This document shows, in pieces, positions 9,513 through 18,907 of a stretch of 64,000 nt of DNA. Below the pieces are notes generated by a model. The model was not told the origin of the DNA and did not search any database. It was given only the letters and a program-made list of their open reading frames with translations. Position 1 is the stretch's first letter. Each line of letters begins with the position of its first letter. The stretch is from Corynebacterium capitovis DSM 44611 (GTDB lineage: Bacteria > Actinomycetota > Actinomycetes > Mycobacteriales > Mycobacteriaceae): positions 682,001 through 746,000 of the forward strand of contig NZ_CP047117.1 of NCBI RefSeq assembly GCF_030440535.1, given 5' to 3'. The translations under genes and the position numbers were made by a program.

Positions 9513-10832
9513 TTGTTCTCCACCGTCGCCTCCGCGCTGGTCGCGCTGGCCGCGCTGCTTCTTTCCGGGTTGTTGGGTTCGGTGGAGTCGGCGTTGACGC
9601 CGATCTCGCGGGCCCGTGTCGAATCCATGGTCAAGGACGGGGTCCCGGGCGCCCCGGGTTTGATGCGCGTGGTCGGCCACCGGGCGAGCCACGTCAACAT
9701 GTTGGTCATGCTGGTTACGGTGCTCGACGTGACCGCCGCGGTCTTCGCCTCGAGGTTCGCGATGGAGCTCGTGGAATCCCCCCGCTGGGCTATCGTGGCC
9801 GCGATTTGCGCCGTGACCCTCGCGCAGTTCAGCATCGTCGGTGTTTTCGCCCGCACGGCAGGCAGGCGCAATCCCTACGCCATTTCGCTGCGCGCCGCGC
9901 GCTGGCTCATTGCCTTCAATTACATCCTCGGCCCGGTGGCCCGGGTGCTGATCTGGGTGGGCAACCTGTTCCACCCGGGGCGGGATTTCCGGAACGGGCC
10001 CTATTCCACGGAGGTGGAGTTGCGCGAGATGGTCGACATCGCGCAGGAGCGCGGGGTGGTGGAGTCGACGGAGCACCGCATGATCCAGAACATCCTCGAT
10101 CTGGCCGAGACGTACGCGAAGCAGGTCATGGTGCCCCGACCGGAGATGATCTGGATCGAGGGTGAGAAGACGGTGGCCCAGGCGGTGCGCCTGATGGTGC
10201 GCTCGGGACACTCCCGCATGCCCGTCATCGGCGAAAGCGTTGACGAGATCGTCGGCGTGGCATACCTAAAGGACATGTTCGCTGCCGACGGCCAGCCGGT
10301 CAGCGGGTCGGCCCCGGTATGTTCGGTCATGCGGGAGCCGCTTTTTGTCCCGGAGTCGAAACCCCTCGACGTGCTGCTGCAGGAGATGCAGCGCATCAAC
10401 ACGCACATCGCGATCGTCATCGATGAGTACGGCAACGTGGCGGGGTTGTTGACCATGGAGGACCTGCTCGAAGAGATCGTAGGCGAGATCACGGACGAGT
10501 ACGACGAGGGGGAGGCGGCCCCCATCGAGGCGGTCGGGGAGGGGCGCTACCGGGCCCAGGCCCGGCTCCCGCTGGACGACCTCGTCGACGACCTCTACGA
10601 CGACTGCGGCTACGAGATCGAGTTCGACGAGGAGGTCACCGACTCCGTCGACACGGTCGCGGGCCTCCTGTCGTACGAGCTGGGTCGAGTCCCGCTGCCC
10701 GGTTCCTCGGTCGAGGTATCGGGGCTGCACTTCACCGCCGAGGGCGGCCGCGACCGCCGCGGCAGGATCAAGGTTCGCACGGTTCTTATCGACGTCCCCC
10801 GCGACCTCGACACCTACCAGGCCGACAGCTAA
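9513..10832 (+). CDS. CNNM/CorC-like transporter-associated protein with CBS domains
   Basis: This 439-residue membrane protein starts at TTG immediately after the ybeY stop. Domains in order are a DUF21/CNNM transmembrane region (residues about 1-180, several hydrophobic helices), a CBS pair (about 200-330; includes MVPRPEMIWIEG and HIAIVIDEYGNVAGLLTMEDLLEEIVGEI) and a CorC_HlyC domain (about 345-430). Older annotation says hemolysin. The family is associated with magnesium or cobalt homeostasis, but its substrate is not fixed by sequence. It is the last gene of the hrcA cluster and is convergent with a pseudogene on the other strand. Confidence 0.9.
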   Translation: MFSTVASALVALAALLLSGLLGSVESALTPISRARVESMVKDGVPGAPGLMRVVGHRASHVNMLVMLVTVLDVTAAVFASRFAMELVESPRWAIVAAICAVTLAQFSIVGVFARTAGRRNPYAISLRAARWLIAFNYILGPVARVLIWVGNLFHPGRDFRNGPYSTEVELREMVDIAQERGVVESTEHRMIQNILDLAETYAKQVMVPRPEMIWIEGEKTVAQAVRLMVRSGHSRMPVIGESVDEIVGVAYLKDMFAADGQPVSGSAPVCSVMREPLFVPESKPLDVLLQEMQRINTHIAIVIDEYGNVAGLLTMEDLLEEIVGEITDEYDEGEAAPIEAVGEGRYRAQARLPLDDLVDDLYDDCGYEIEFDEEVTDSVDTVAGLLSYELGRVPLPGSSVEVSGLHFTAEGGRDRRGRIKVRTVLIDVPRDLDTYQADS

Positions 10833-11230
10833 CTACAGCTCGGGGGAGACGAGGATCTTCACGGCGGTCTCGTTGCGGTTGATCAGGGTATCGAACCCCT
10901 CGCCCGCGACGCCATCGAAGCCAATTCGCCTGTGATGAAGGGCTTCAGGTCGACTTTTCCCTCCTCCACCAGCTTGATGGTGTGGGCGTAACCGATGCCG
11001 CCCCGGATGGACAGTTCTTTCATCACGAGGGCGTGGACATCGAATTCGGCGCGCTTCGACCACATCGACTCCACCACCAGGGTGCCCTGCGCCCTGAGGC
11101 AGTCAATGAGCTGGTCGAGCACGGCGGTGACCGAGGTGCATTCGAAGCCGATGTCGGCGCTGCGCCCGTCGTTTAGCTCGAGCACCCTCTGCTTCAGGTC
11201 CTCGGTGGACGGGTCGTTGGCGTGGTCGGC
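10833..11230 (-). pseudogene. Decayed zinc-type alcohol (2,3-butanediol-like) dehydrogenase, C-terminal remnant
   Basis: On the minus strand one frame reads LNDGRSADIGFECTS, AVLDQLIDCLR, SKRAEFDVHALVMKELSIRG and KVDLKPFITG. The adjacent frame continues RIGFDGVAGEGFDTL and NRNETAVKILVSPEL before a stop at 10833. Joined, these form the C-terminal third of a medium-chain dehydrogenase of the 2,3-butanediol/threonine dehydrogenase type. The frames part at about 10928-10930, consistent with loss of one base. The N-terminal catalytic and most of the Rossmann portions are absent, so this is a dead remnant. The 5' boundary is approximate. Sequence from about 11230 to 11540 holds no gene I can support. 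Confidence 0.85.
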
Positions 11231-11549
11231 GGCGTCTCCGGTGGGGGCCACCTGTCCCTCTTTACCCCCGGACGCGACGAAGACGTGGTGGGCGACCGAT
11301 GGTGGCCTCGTCGAGGGTACGTCCGCTGCTATCGGGTGGATCCAGCGACGCTGCACCGCCACCTGCTCGGCGAGGCGAGGCCGATGACGTTGACCGCCGG
11401 GTGCAGGTTTGTAGGGGCCGGGCTTGGTGGTGGCTGATCCGGACGCGCTTTTTAGTCTGGCTTCCTATGGCGGCGTTAGGTTATATTTGTCGCCATTCAG
11501 GGCCATCCGGTGCTGGGTGCTCGACTGGGGTGGGGGCACAATGGTGGGC

Positions 11550-12404
11550 ATGAGCACAATCCTTTCCATCCAATCGGCGGTCGCGTTCGGGCACGTCGGT
11601 AATTCCGCGGCGGTCTTCCCCTTGCAGCGCCTCGGCCACGAGGTCTGGCCGGTTTACACCGTCAACTACTCCAACCACACCGGCTACGGGCAATGGCGCG
11701 GGCCCATGATCCCGGCTTCCGACGTCGCCGCGGTCATCGAGGGTATCGGCGACCGGGGCGCCTTGTCGCGGGTAGACGCCGTGCTCTCGGGGTACCAGGG
11801 TGGAGATGACATTGCGGGTGTGATCGTGGATGCGGTGGCTCGTGTGAAGCAGGAAAACCCCAACGCCGTCTACGCGTGCGACCCGGTGATGGGCAACGCG
11901 AACTCGGGGTGTTTCGTCTCGGAGAACATTCCCCCGCTGCTGCGGGACAAGGTGGTGCCGGTCGCGGACATCATCACCCCGAATCAGTTCGAGCTAGGTT
12001 ACCTCACGGAGATGGAGGCGACCGACCTGGATTCGACTCTGGCGGCGGTTGAGGCCGCGCGCGAAATGGGGCCCCGCACGGTGCTGGTGACGTCGGTGAA
12101 GCGCCCCGAGGCCGATCCGGAGCACAGCATCGAGATGGTGGTGGCGGACGATTCGGGTACGTACATTGTTCAGACTCCGCGCTTGCCGTTTAAACGCAAT
12201 GGCTCCGGTGACGTTGCGGCGGCCCTCTTCACCGGCCATTACGTCAGCACCGGCGACGCCGCGGCCTCGCTGGCCACGACGGCGTCGTCGGTGTTCGGGC
12301 TGCTCGAGCAGACATTTGAGGCGGGCTCGGAGGAGTTGCTCCTCGTGGAGTCGCAGGAGCACTACGCTCACCCGGCCCTGCAGTTTAAGGTCGAGCGGAT
12401 TTAG
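11550..12404 (+). CDS. pdxY: Pyridoxal kinase (PdxY type)
   Basis: This 284-residue ribokinase-family enzyme would phosphorylate pyridoxal to PLP in the salvage pathway. The N terminus ILSIQSAVAFGHVGNSAAVFPLQRLGHEVWPV matches PdxY; ACDPVMGNANSG, ITPNQFELGYLT and the C-terminal anion hole region RNGSGDVAAALFTG (catalytic Asp) are present. Starts at 11541 (ATG), 11544 (GTG) and 11550 (ATG) are all in frame; I prefer 11550 because homologues begin there. Its TAG stop overlaps the TAA of the convergent DUF222 gene (12401-12404). Residues 1-12 upstream carry no clear Shine-Dalgarno. Confidence 0.9.
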   Translation: MSTILSIQSAVAFGHVGNSAAVFPLQRLGHEVWPVYTVNYSNHTGYGQWRGPMIPASDVAAVIEGIGDRGALSRVDAVLSGYQGGDDIAGVIVDAVARVKQENPNAVYACDPVMGNANSGCFVSENIPPLLRDKVVPVADIITPNQFELGYLTEMEATDLDSTLAAVEAAREMGPRTVLVTSVKRPEADPEHSIEMVVADDSGTYIVQTPRLPFKRNGSGDVAAALFTGHYVSTGDAAASLATTASSVFGLLEQTFEAGSEELLLVESQEHYAHPALQFKVERI

Positions 12405-13846
12405 GGGGGCGCCGCTTCGGCGGGGAAGACGAGCGGGTCGGGCGGATGGCCCGGTCGCATGATCCGGCCTTGGTCGCGCAGCCGCGACCAGGCGGATGTG
12501 TGGAACCCGCTGGTCTCGTTGAATTCGATGCCCCCGTCCGGGGCCACCACCCCTACTCTGCCTGTCTCGGGGTCCCGGTCCACGTGGGACCGCCCGCAGC
12601 TTCCGTCTCGGGCGTCGTTGTTCCAGCGGTGGTGGCGGCGGCAGAGCGCGGTGAGGTTGGGGGTGTCCGTGGTCCCTCCCCGCAGCCAGGACACGATGTG
12701 GTGCATCTCTGTTTCCGAGGTCGGGACGGTGCACCCGGCCCACGCGCAGACGCCTTGAACCGCGAGAGCGACGATTCGCTGCTCGACGCTGGCCAGCCTG
12801 GTGCGTCCGAGCGAGAGGGGCACGCCGGTCGCGCGGTCGATCTGGAGCACGAAGTCGGCGGTCCCGCCGAGGCCGAGGCGGACGAGATCAAAGCAGGTGA
12901 GTTCGACGCCGGTGTTCGTGGGGAACTTCGTGGTCCAGTCGGCGTTGGCAAGGTCGTCGAGAGTGATCGAAACAACGATCGATGCCGCGCCGCGGTTCTT
13001 CGCCTGCCGCCCGTGTTCGTACTGCGTCAGGATACGCCAGAGCTGGTCGAACTTGCGCTGGGCGGGGAGACGGGTGTCCTCGGAAGAGTCGGCGTCGACG
13101 TTGGAGCCCGGCCCGCTGTTGGCGTCGATAAGAGCCTTGATCTGTGCGTAGTGGCCCTCGGTTAGCGTAACGGTCATTTTGCGGGTTCCGTCCGGGCCGG
13201 CTGGCGAGACGTGAATCCCGCGCTTATCAAAACCCGCGTTGGGGTTGTCGAGGGGTTTGTGTTTCCGGTTGGCGCGGTCGACCATCCGTCGAACCGTGAG
13301 GCGGAGGTCCTCGGGGGAACGAGTTTTGGCCTCCTTCATGGCGCGCGAGAAGATGCCGGGGCGCTCATGGGCGGCGTGCGTGGTCAGTTGCTTTAGCTCG
13401 CGGTCGATGATCGCTTGCTTCTCGGCCGAGACCTCTTGGGAGTCCTTGCGCGCCTTCTTGCGAGCGGGCTCCCCGTTGTCCTTCGACTCGCCCGCTTCCT
13501 CCGGAAAGAGGGGTGGCGACGCACCCTCCTCAGGTGGCGGAGGCTTCGGCCCGAAGAGATCTTTCGCCCTGCTGATGCGTCGATGCGCCTCGGCAGCAGA
13601 CAGCCCAAGCTCCTTCTCCAGATAATCATTAGCCCACGTGCCCCCGACGAGACGCCCCGCGTTCTCGCGAACGCACAAGTGGGCGAACGCGGCGTCGACA
13701 AAAGCCTTCTTGCGTGAAGCGGCTTCCAGCTTCTCGACGTCCCCGCGGACGGCCCCAAGCGAAAGGGTGGAGGGGTCGGCGAATACGTCACAGAGCTGCT
13801 CTAATGCGTCCGAATATGTCTGAACAATCTGAGCCAAGTCCGACAT
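12401..13846 (-). CDS. DUF222 / HNH endonuclease protein (13E12 repeat family)
   Basis: This 481-residue protein has an N-terminal helical DUF222 region, a charged low-complexity insert at about 115-165 (PPPPEEGASPP, KKARKD) and a C-terminal HNH module near residues 380-415 (MHHIVSWLRGGTTDTPNLTALCRRHH). It resembles the abundant actinobacterial 13E12/DUF222 nucleases, whose role is unknown; they often occur as strain-variable single genes. The ATG is preceded by AGAGGGGGTGG, and TACAAT (complement of 13881-13886) is a plausible -10. It is inserted between pdxY and era and converges with pdxY by a 4-bp overlap. Confidence 0.88.
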   Translation of the reverse strand: MSDLAQIVQTYSDALEQLCDVFADPSTLSLGAVRGDVEKLEAASRKKAFVDAAFAHLCVRENAGRLVGGTWANDYLEKELGLSAAEAHRRISRAKDLFGPKPPPPEEGASPPLFPEEAGESKDNGEPARKKARKDSQEVSAEKQAIIDRELKQLTTHAAHERPGIFSRAMKEAKTRSPEDLRLTVRRMVDRANRKHKPLDNPNAGFDKRGIHVSPAGPDGTRKMTVTLTEGHYAQIKALIDANSGPGSNVDADSSEDTRLPAQRKFDQLWRILTQYEHGRQAKNRGAASIVVSITLDDLANADWTTKFPTNTGVELTCFDLVRLGLGGTADFVLQIDRATGVPLSLGRTRLASVEQRIVALAVQGVCAWAGCTVPTSETEMHHIVSWLRGGTTDTPNLTALCRRHHRWNNDARDGSCGRSHVDRDPETGRVGVVAPDGGIEFNETSGFHTSAWSRLRDQGRIMRPGHPPDPLVFPAEAAPP

Positions 13847-13924
13847 GATCCACCCCCTCTCGGTGTCTGTTATGTAGACCATTGTACAGGGTGAAATATC
13901 GAATGCAAGTACGAAAGTGTCACT

Positions 13925-13962
13925 TTGGTGTGCAAAGCTCGGGAACCCACACCAAGTAGAAT
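13925..13962 (+). promoter_or_regulatory. era promoter: -10 TAGAAT with an upstream inverted repeat
   Basis: TAGAAT (13957-13962) lies 8 nt before the era ATG, predicting a leaderless mRNA. Directly upstream is a perfect 8-bp inverted repeat, TTGGTGTG (13925-13932) and CACACCAA (13948-13955), separated by 15 nt. It covers the -35 region and could be an operator. Confidence 0.55.
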
Positions 13963-13970
13963 GGGCACGC

Positions 13971-14909
13971 ATGAGTGAACTTCCTGGCCTAAGCGATTTC
14001 ACGGACACCCCTGAGGGCTTCCGCTCGGGGTTTGTCAGCTTCGTCGGGCGGCCTAACGCAGGGAAGTCGACGCTGACAAACGCGCTGGTCGGGGAGAAGA
14101 TCGCCATTATGGCCGACCAGCCTGAGACGACCCGGCATCCGATTCGCGGCGTGGTCAACCGGGAGGACGCTCAGGTGGTCATCGTCGATACGCCGGGCAT
14201 CCACCGTCCCCGCACCCTGCTCGGGGAGCGCCTCAATGAGGTGGTCAAAGACACGTTCGCGGACGTCGACGTCATCGGCCTCACCGTCCCCGCCGACGAG
14301 AAGATCGGCCCCGGCGACCGATTCATCTACGACCACGTGAGAGTGACGAAGCCTGACGCCCCGGTTGTCGGGATCGTGACCAAGCTGGACAAGGCGACAA
14401 AAGACCAGGTGGGGGAGCGCCTCCTCGAGCTTCACCAGCTGCTCGGTGGCGAGAGCGAGGTCGTTCCCGTCTCCGCTACAGAGCAGATCCAGTTAGACAC
14501 CCTGATCGACATTTTGGTTGGCCAGCTGCCCGAGGGGCCGCGGTTCTACCCTCTCGGCCACACCACGGACGAGGACATGGAGACGCGCATCTCCGAGCTC
14601 ATCCGCGAGGAGGCGCTCCGCGGGTTGCGCGAGGAGCTGCCCCACTCGGTCGCGGTGGAGGTCGATGAGATGCACCCGGATCCGGAGCGTCCGGAGCGCA
14701 CCATGATCTACGCGGTCCTCTACCTCGAGCGTCCCGGCCAGAAGCGCATCATCGAGGGCCCGTCCGGGCGGCGCATGAGCGGGATCGTGCACCGCGCCCG
14801 CCAGCAGATCATGCAGCTGACCGGCCGCAACGTGTACCTCGACCTGCGTATCAAGGTGCTGAAGAACTGGCAGCAGGACCCCAAGCACCTGGGCAGGCTC
14901 GGTTTTTAG
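13971..14909 (+). CDS. era: GTPase Era
   Basis: This 312-residue Era is an essential GTPase that binds 16S rRNA and assists 30S assembly. The G1 loop is GRPNAGKST (about residues 24-32), the switch region follows in TTRHPIRGVV, G3 is DTPGIH and G4 is TKLDK. The C-terminal KH domain ends with RQQIMQLTGRNVYLDLRIKVLKNWQQDPKHLGRLGF, diagnostic for Era. ATG 13971 is chosen because a -10 hexamer lies 8 nt upstream and homologues start there; an upstream TTG/GTG extension would read into the promoter. recO begins 2 nt after its stop. Confidence 0.95.
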   Translation: MSELPGLSDFTDTPEGFRSGFVSFVGRPNAGKSTLTNALVGEKIAIMADQPETTRHPIRGVVNREDAQVVIVDTPGIHRPRTLLGERLNEVVKDTFADVDVIGLTVPADEKIGPGDRFIYDHVRVTKPDAPVVGIVTKLDKATKDQVGERLLELHQLLGGESEVVPVSATEQIQLDTLIDILVGQLPEGPRFYPLGHTTDEDMETRISELIREEALRGLREELPHSVAVEVDEMHPDPERPERTMIYAVLYLERPGQKRIIEGPSGRRMSGIVHRARQQIMQLTGRNVYLDLRIKVLKNWQQDPKHLGRLGF

Positions 14910-14911
14910 AC

Positions 14912-15631
14912 GTGCCCACCAGACCCAGTTACCGCGACCACGCGTTCGTCGTGCGCACCTACGACTTCGGGGAGGCTGACCGCGTCGTCGTGCTGCTCAC
15001 GCGCACGCACGGGGTCGTCCGAGCGGTAGCAAAAGGCGTAAGACGCGCGCGGTCCCGGTTCGGCTCGCGCATCCAGCCGTTCGTGGAGATCAACGTGCAG
15101 CTCTACCCGGGCCGCAACCTCGCCACGATCACCGAGGCCGACACGGTGACCTATTACGGTTCGCGCATCATCGGCGACTTCGACCGCTACGCCGCCGGCT
15201 GCGCAATCCTGGAGACGGCGGAGAAGCTGAGCTACGCCGACCTGCCGGACACATTTCTTTTCGACGCCACCGCCGCCGCCCTCGCCCGCCTCCAATCGGA
15301 CGACCATCCCACCTTGGTCCTGGACGCCTTCATTCTCACCGCGACCGAGCATTCGGGCTGGGGTTTAAGCCTCTTCAACTGCGCAAACTGCCAGCGCCCC
15401 GGCCCCCATGCCGCCTTCAGCCCCGCCCTCGGCGGCGCGGTGTGCACGCACTGCCGCCCCCCGGGTTCCATGGACATCGACCCGGAGGCCCTGCACACGA
15501 TGTGGCTGCTCAGCAACGGTCAGTCCGCGAGCGCCGATCACGTTGAGCAGGTCCATCGCGCTGCGGTAGCGCACGTGACGTGGCACCTAGAGTCGGCCGT
15601 GCGCAGTCTCAAGATCATGGAGCAGGCATAA
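14912..15631 (+). CDS. recO: DNA repair protein RecO
   Basis: This 239-residue RecO has an N-terminal OB fold ([29 protein letters not shown]) and a helical C-terminal domain containing a four-cysteine zinc site (CANC and CTHC at about 156 and 175). RecO anneals SSB-coated single strands and works with RecR in RecF-pathway gap repair. The start is GTG, 2 nt after the era stop, so it is probably translated from the era transcript. uppS follows after 7 nt. The era-recO-uppS order is standard in mycolic-acid actinobacteria. Confidence 0.92.
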   Translation: MPTRPSYRDHAFVVRTYDFGEADRVVVLLTRTHGVVRAVAKGVRRARSRFGSRIQPFVEINVQLYPGRNLATITEADTVTYYGSRIIGDFDRYAAGCAILETAEKLSYADLPDTFLFDATAAALARLQSDDHPTLVLDAFILTATEHSGWGLSLFNCANCQRPGPHAAFSPALGGAVCTHCRPPGSMDIDPEALHTMWLLSNGQSASADHVEQVHRAAVAHVTWHLESAVRSLKIMEQA

Positions 15632-15638
15632 TAAGCCA

Positions 15639-16370
15639 ATGACCTTTCTCGCCCCCGAGTTCATTCCCCGCCACATCGCGCTCGTAATGGACGGCAACGG
15701 CCGGTGGGCCGCCGAGCGCGGTCTGAGGAGGACGGAGGGGCATCGCCGCGGGGAGGCGGTGCTCATGGAGTGCGTCGATGCGTGCCTCGAGATGGGCACG
15801 GTGGAGTGGCTCTCGGCGTACGCCTTTTCCACCGAGAACTGGCGCCGCAACGCCGATGAGGTGCGCTTCCTGATGGGTTTTTCGCGCGACGTCCTCGCCC
15901 GCCAGCGCGACGAGCTCCACGCGAAAAACGTCCGGATCGTCTGGGCGGGCCGCCGCCCCCGCTTGTGGCGCAGCGTCATCCGCGAGATTGACAAGGCCAC
16001 CGAGCTCACCCGCGATAACACCGGCCTCACCCTCGCCATGTGCATCAATTACGGGGGCAGGGCCGAGCTTGTCGACGCCACCCGCCGCCTCGTCGCCGCC
16101 GCCCAGGAGGGATCGGTCCGTCCGGGCGACATCACCGAGGACACGCTGAGCCAGTGGCTCTATCTCCCCGACATGCCGGACGTGGACCTCTTCCTCCGGC
16201 CCAGCGGCGAGCAGAGGACTTCGAATTTCCTCCTCTGGCAGTCCGCGTACGCGGAGATGGTCTACCAGCACAAACTGTTCCCGGACTTCACCAAGCAGGA
16301 CATGTTTGACGCCGTGCTGGAGTACGCCCAGCGGGATCGGCGTTTTGGTGGCGCCGTGGAGTCGAACTAG
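15639..16370 (+). CDS. uppS: Isoprenyl (cis-prenyl) diphosphate synthase, UppS family
   Basis: This 243-residue enzyme makes polyprenyl diphosphate, the lipid carrier for peptidoglycan and arabinogalactan. It contains the catalytic Asp motif VMDGNGRWA (about residue 17), [14 protein letters not shown] and the conserved C-terminal [21 protein letters not shown]. Its place next to recO corresponds to the mycobacterial decaprenyl synthase Rv2361c, so a long-chain product is likely, though chain length cannot be proved here. Its TAG stop shares CTAG (16367-16370) with the convergent zur gene. Confidence 0.93.
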   Translation: MTFLAPEFIPRHIALVMDGNGRWAAERGLRRTEGHRRGEAVLMECVDACLEMGTVEWLSAYAFSTENWRRNADEVRFLMGFSRDVLARQRDELHAKNVRIVWAGRRPRLWRSVIREIDKATELTRDNTGLTLAMCINYGGRAELVDATRRLVAAAQEGSVRPGDITEDTLSQWLYLPDMPDVDLFLRPSGEQRTSNFLLWQSAYAEMVYQHKLFPDFTKQDMFDAVLEYAQRDRRFGGAVESN

Positions 16371-16813
16371 CCGTTTTCCCCTCGGGCCCGCTCCGCCTGG
16401 CACGACCGGCACACGCCGTAGATTTCGGCGTCGTGGCCGATCAGCTCGTAGCCGTAGCGGTGAGCTACCATCTGCGCCCACTGTTCGATGGGACCTCCCT
16501 CGATCTCCTCGCCGCGGCCGCATATGGTGCAGACGAGGTGGTGGTGGTGCGTCTCGGTGAGGCAGTGACGGTAAAGGGCCTCCCCTTCCGCGTTCTGCAA
16601 GACGTCGACCGCCTCGATGGCGGACAGCGACTGGAGCGTGCGGTACACGGTGGTCAAACCGACTTTTTCTCCGCGCTCTGTCAGCTCCCCGTAGATTTCA
16701 CGGGCAGAGGCGAACCGGTCGATCTCCTTCATGACACTGACCACTGCGGTACGCTGCCGGGTGTTCCGTACCCCCAGCTTGGGTACGTCAGAGCTCGATC
16801 GGTGTGGGGCCAT
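16367..16813 (-). CDS. zur: Zinc uptake regulator Zur (Fur family)
   Basis: This 148-residue Fur-family repressor has a winged helix ([26 protein letters not shown]) followed by a metal-binding dimerisation domain with the His cluster ETHHHHLVC and two CxxC pairs (CTIC, CRSC) for the structural zinc. Its partner gene upstream is an ArsR repressor 9 nt away, and in corynebacteria this pair next to glyS is the znr-zur operon, so I assign Zur rather than Fur or PerR. With zinc it should repress uptake genes. The symbol rests on context plus sequence. Confidence 0.9.
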   Translation of the reverse strand: MAPHRSSSDVPKLGVRNTRQRTAVVSVMKEIDRFASAREIYGELTERGEKVGLTTVYRTLQSLSAIEAVDVLQNAEGEALYRHCLTETHHHHLVCTICGRGEEIEGGPIEQWAQMVAHRYGYELIGHDAEIYGVCRSCQAERARGENG

Positions 16814-16822
16814 AGGCGCATT

Positions 16823-17296
16823 CTAGTCCCGAGCGGGGCGCACCGTGTTCGGCCTGACCCCTGGGTCTATTTCTGGGCGGGTCGTGGACGGCGGGTCGAT
16901 GATCGCGGCGGCGCTGCCGGGCGCCTGTCCGTGGTCCGCTGCCGGGGAAAAGGGAGGCAACGGTACCGGGGGACGTCGAGAAGCGAGCTCAACGACGCTC
17001 GGTGGCACGTCGCTCACGCTGGCAAGGTACCGGATGGCCTCGACAACAGCCGGCTTGACCAAGTTGTATTTGACCTCGCGGCCGGTGCGAGTGGAGGAGA
17101 CGAGGCCGGCCCTTTTGAGCACGCGGAGATGCTGGCTAATCAGGGGCTGCGATTTGTTCAGCTGGTCAACCAGCTGGTGAACGACGTAGTCGCCGGTGCT
17201 GAGGATGAGGACGATGTGCAACCGGAGGGGAGAGTCGAGGGCACTCACCACGTCGGCGATGCGCCGCACGTCGTCGGGTGTGTACTCCTCTCTCAC
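16823..17296 (-). CDS. znr: ArsR/SmtB-family regulator (Znr-like)
   Basis: This 157-residue protein has a compact winged helix (SPLRLHIVLILSTGDY, recognition helix SQPLISQHLRVLKRAGLVSS, wing GREVKYNLVKP). It is followed by an unusual Pro-rich, probably disordered tail of about 60 residues ending in PNTVRPARD. GTG 17296 is preferred because AGGAAGGGG lies about 6 nt upstream; ATG 17314 would give 6 more residues. It is first in the operon with zur. In corynebacteria the homologue is zinc-responsive and controls the operon, but the classical SmtB metal residues are not obvious here, so the inducer is inferred from context. Confidence 0.82.
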   Translation of the reverse strand: MREEYTPDDVRRIADVVSALDSPLRLHIVLILSTGDYVVHQLVDQLNKSQPLISQHLRVLKRAGLVSSTRTGREVKYNLVKPAVVEAIRYLASVSDVPPSVVELASRRPPVPLPPFSPAADHGQAPGSAAAIIDPPSTTRPEIDPGVRPNTVRPARD

Positions 17297-17324
17297 CGAG
17301 TTCCCCTTCCTCATTATTTAGCAG

Positions 17325-17380
17325 AGACCTTCTTCTAGATTCTCTAGAGGTCTTAAATTAACAGAACAATATACGTATGT
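17325..17380 (-). promoter_or_regulatory. Candidate operator region for znr-zur (clustered palindromes)
   Basis: Upstream of znr are AGACCT (17325-17330) and AGGTCT (17348-17353) as an inverted repeat with 17 nt between. Nested inside are two copies of the palindrome TCTAGA (17334-17339 and 17343-17348) separated by 3 nt. A further near-palindrome ATATACGTATGT lies at 17369-17380. The segment is AT-rich against a GC-rich background and sits 29-84 nt before the znr start, where an ArsR repressor operator would be expected. TAGACT at 17463-17468 on the plus strand is a -10 candidate for glyS. Confidence 0.6.
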
Positions 17381-17524
17381 CCGAGTTTCGAAACGGCACC
17401 GCTCCCTGTACGGGCGGGGCCGCGGCCACGGGCGGTACTGCTGGCGGGTCTACCTCACCCGGTAGACTGACGGCCTAGGTACCTAGAACCTACGTCCTTC
17501 ACGTCACTTCTGTCAGGAGATGTT

Positions 17525-18904
17525 ATGGCCTCGACCATTGATACCGTCGTCAACCTGTGCAAACGCCGGGGTCTCGTGTACCCGGCGGGTGAGATTTACG
17601 GTGGTACGAGGTCGGCGTGGGATTACGGTCCGCTGGGTGTGGAGCTGAAGGAGAACATCAAGAGACAGTGGTGGCGCCATATGGTCCAGTCACGGAGGGA
17701 CACGGTCGGCGTGGACACGTCGGTAATCCTGCCGCGCCAGGTATGGGAGGCCAGCGGCCACGTCGACGTGTTTACGGATCCCCTGGTGGAATCCCTCCAC
17801 ACGCACAAGCGCTACCGCGCCGATCACCTGATCGAGGCCTATGAGGAAAAGCACGGCCACCCGCCGGTCAACGGCTTGGCCGACATCAACGACCCGGAGA
17901 CGGGCCAGCCGGGCGCCTGGACCGAACCGCGCGCCTTCTCTGGGCTGCTGAAGACCTTTCTTGGTCCGGTCGATGACCAAGAAGGCCTCCACTACTTGCG
18001 GCCTGAGACGGCGCAGGGCATCTTCGTCAACTTCAAGAACGTGATGACGTCCGCGCGCATGAAGCCGCCGTTCGGCATCGCGAACATGGGCAAGTCCTTC
18101 CGCAACGAGATCACCCCGGGCAACTTCATCTTCCGCACCCGTGAGTTCGAGCAGATGGAGATGGAGTTCTTCGTCAAGCCCGGCGAGGACGAGCAGTGGC
18201 ACCAGACGTGGATCGACACCCGCTACCAGTGGTACGTCGACCTCGGCATCGACCCGGAGCACCTGCGCCTCTACGAGCACCCGAAGGAGAAGCTGTCACA
18301 CTATTCCAAGCGCACCGTCGATATCGAGTACGCCTTCAACTTCCAGGGTTCCACCTGGGGCGAGCTCGAGGGTGTGGCGAACCGCACTGATTACGACCTG
18401 CGGACCCACTCGGAGGCCTCAGGCGAGGACCTCTCTTTCTTCGACCAGGAAAGCAACGAGCGCTGGATTCCTTACTGCATCGAGCCCGCTGCCGGCCTCG
18501 GCCGAGCCATGATGGCCTTCCTCATTGACGCCTACCAGGAGGAGGAGGCCCCGAACGCGAAGGGCGGCACCGATACGCGCGTGGTGCTCAAGCTCGACCG
18601 TCGGCTCGCCCCGGTGAAGGCCGCAGTGCTCCCGCTGTCGAAGAAACCGGAGTTGTCGGGCCCGGCGGAGGAGCTTGCAGCCACGCTGCGCCAGCACTGG
18701 AACGTCGACTACGACACCTCGGGCGCGATCGGGCGCCGCTACCGCCGCCAAGACGAGATCGGGACCCCGTTCTGCATCACCTACGACTTCGACTCGCTCG
18801 AGGACGGCGCCGTGACCGTGCGCGAGCGCGACACGATGGAGCAGGAGCGCGTGAGGATCGCCGACCTCGAGGCCTACCTCGCCGCCCACCTCATTGGAGC
18901 TTAG
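17525..18904 (+). CDS. glyS: Glycyl-tRNA synthetase (class II, dimeric type)
   Basis: This 459-residue alpha2-type enzyme charges tRNA-Gly. It shows [20 protein letters not shown] at the N terminus, the class II motif 2 area [26 protein letters not shown], and motif 3 near [10 protein letters not shown]. The C-terminal anticodon-binding domain includes [24 protein letters not shown] precedes the ATG. Between -10 TAGACT (17463) and the ATG there are about 50 nt, too short for a T-box. A 173-residue protein follows 3 nt after the stop. Confidence 0.95.
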   Translation: MASTIDTVVNLCKRRGLVYPAGEIYGGTRSAWDYGPLGVELKENIKRQWWRHMVQSRRDTVGVDTSVILPRQVWEASGHVDVFTDPLVESLHTHKRYRADHLIEAYEEKHGHPPVNGLADINDPETGQPGAWTEPRAFSGLLKTFLGPVDDQEGLHYLRPETAQGIFVNFKNVMTSARMKPPFGIANMGKSFRNEITPGNFIFRTREFEQMEMEFFVKPGEDEQWHQTWIDTRYQWYVDLGIDPEHLRLYEHPKEKLSHYSKRTVDIEYAFNFQGSTWGELEGVANRTDYDLRTHSEASGEDLSFFDQESNERWIPYCIEPAAGLGRAMMAFLIDAYQEEEAPNAKGGTDTRVVLKLDRRLAPVKAAVLPLSKKPELSGPAEELAATLRQHWNVDYDTSGAIGRRYRRQDEIGTPFCITYDFDSLEDGAVTVRERDTMEQERVRIADLEAYLAAHLIGA

Positions 18905-18907
18905 AAC

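Noticed and set aside
17463-17524. T-box riboswitch before glyS
   Set aside because: The leader is only about 50 nt and has no specifier stem or T-box sequence.
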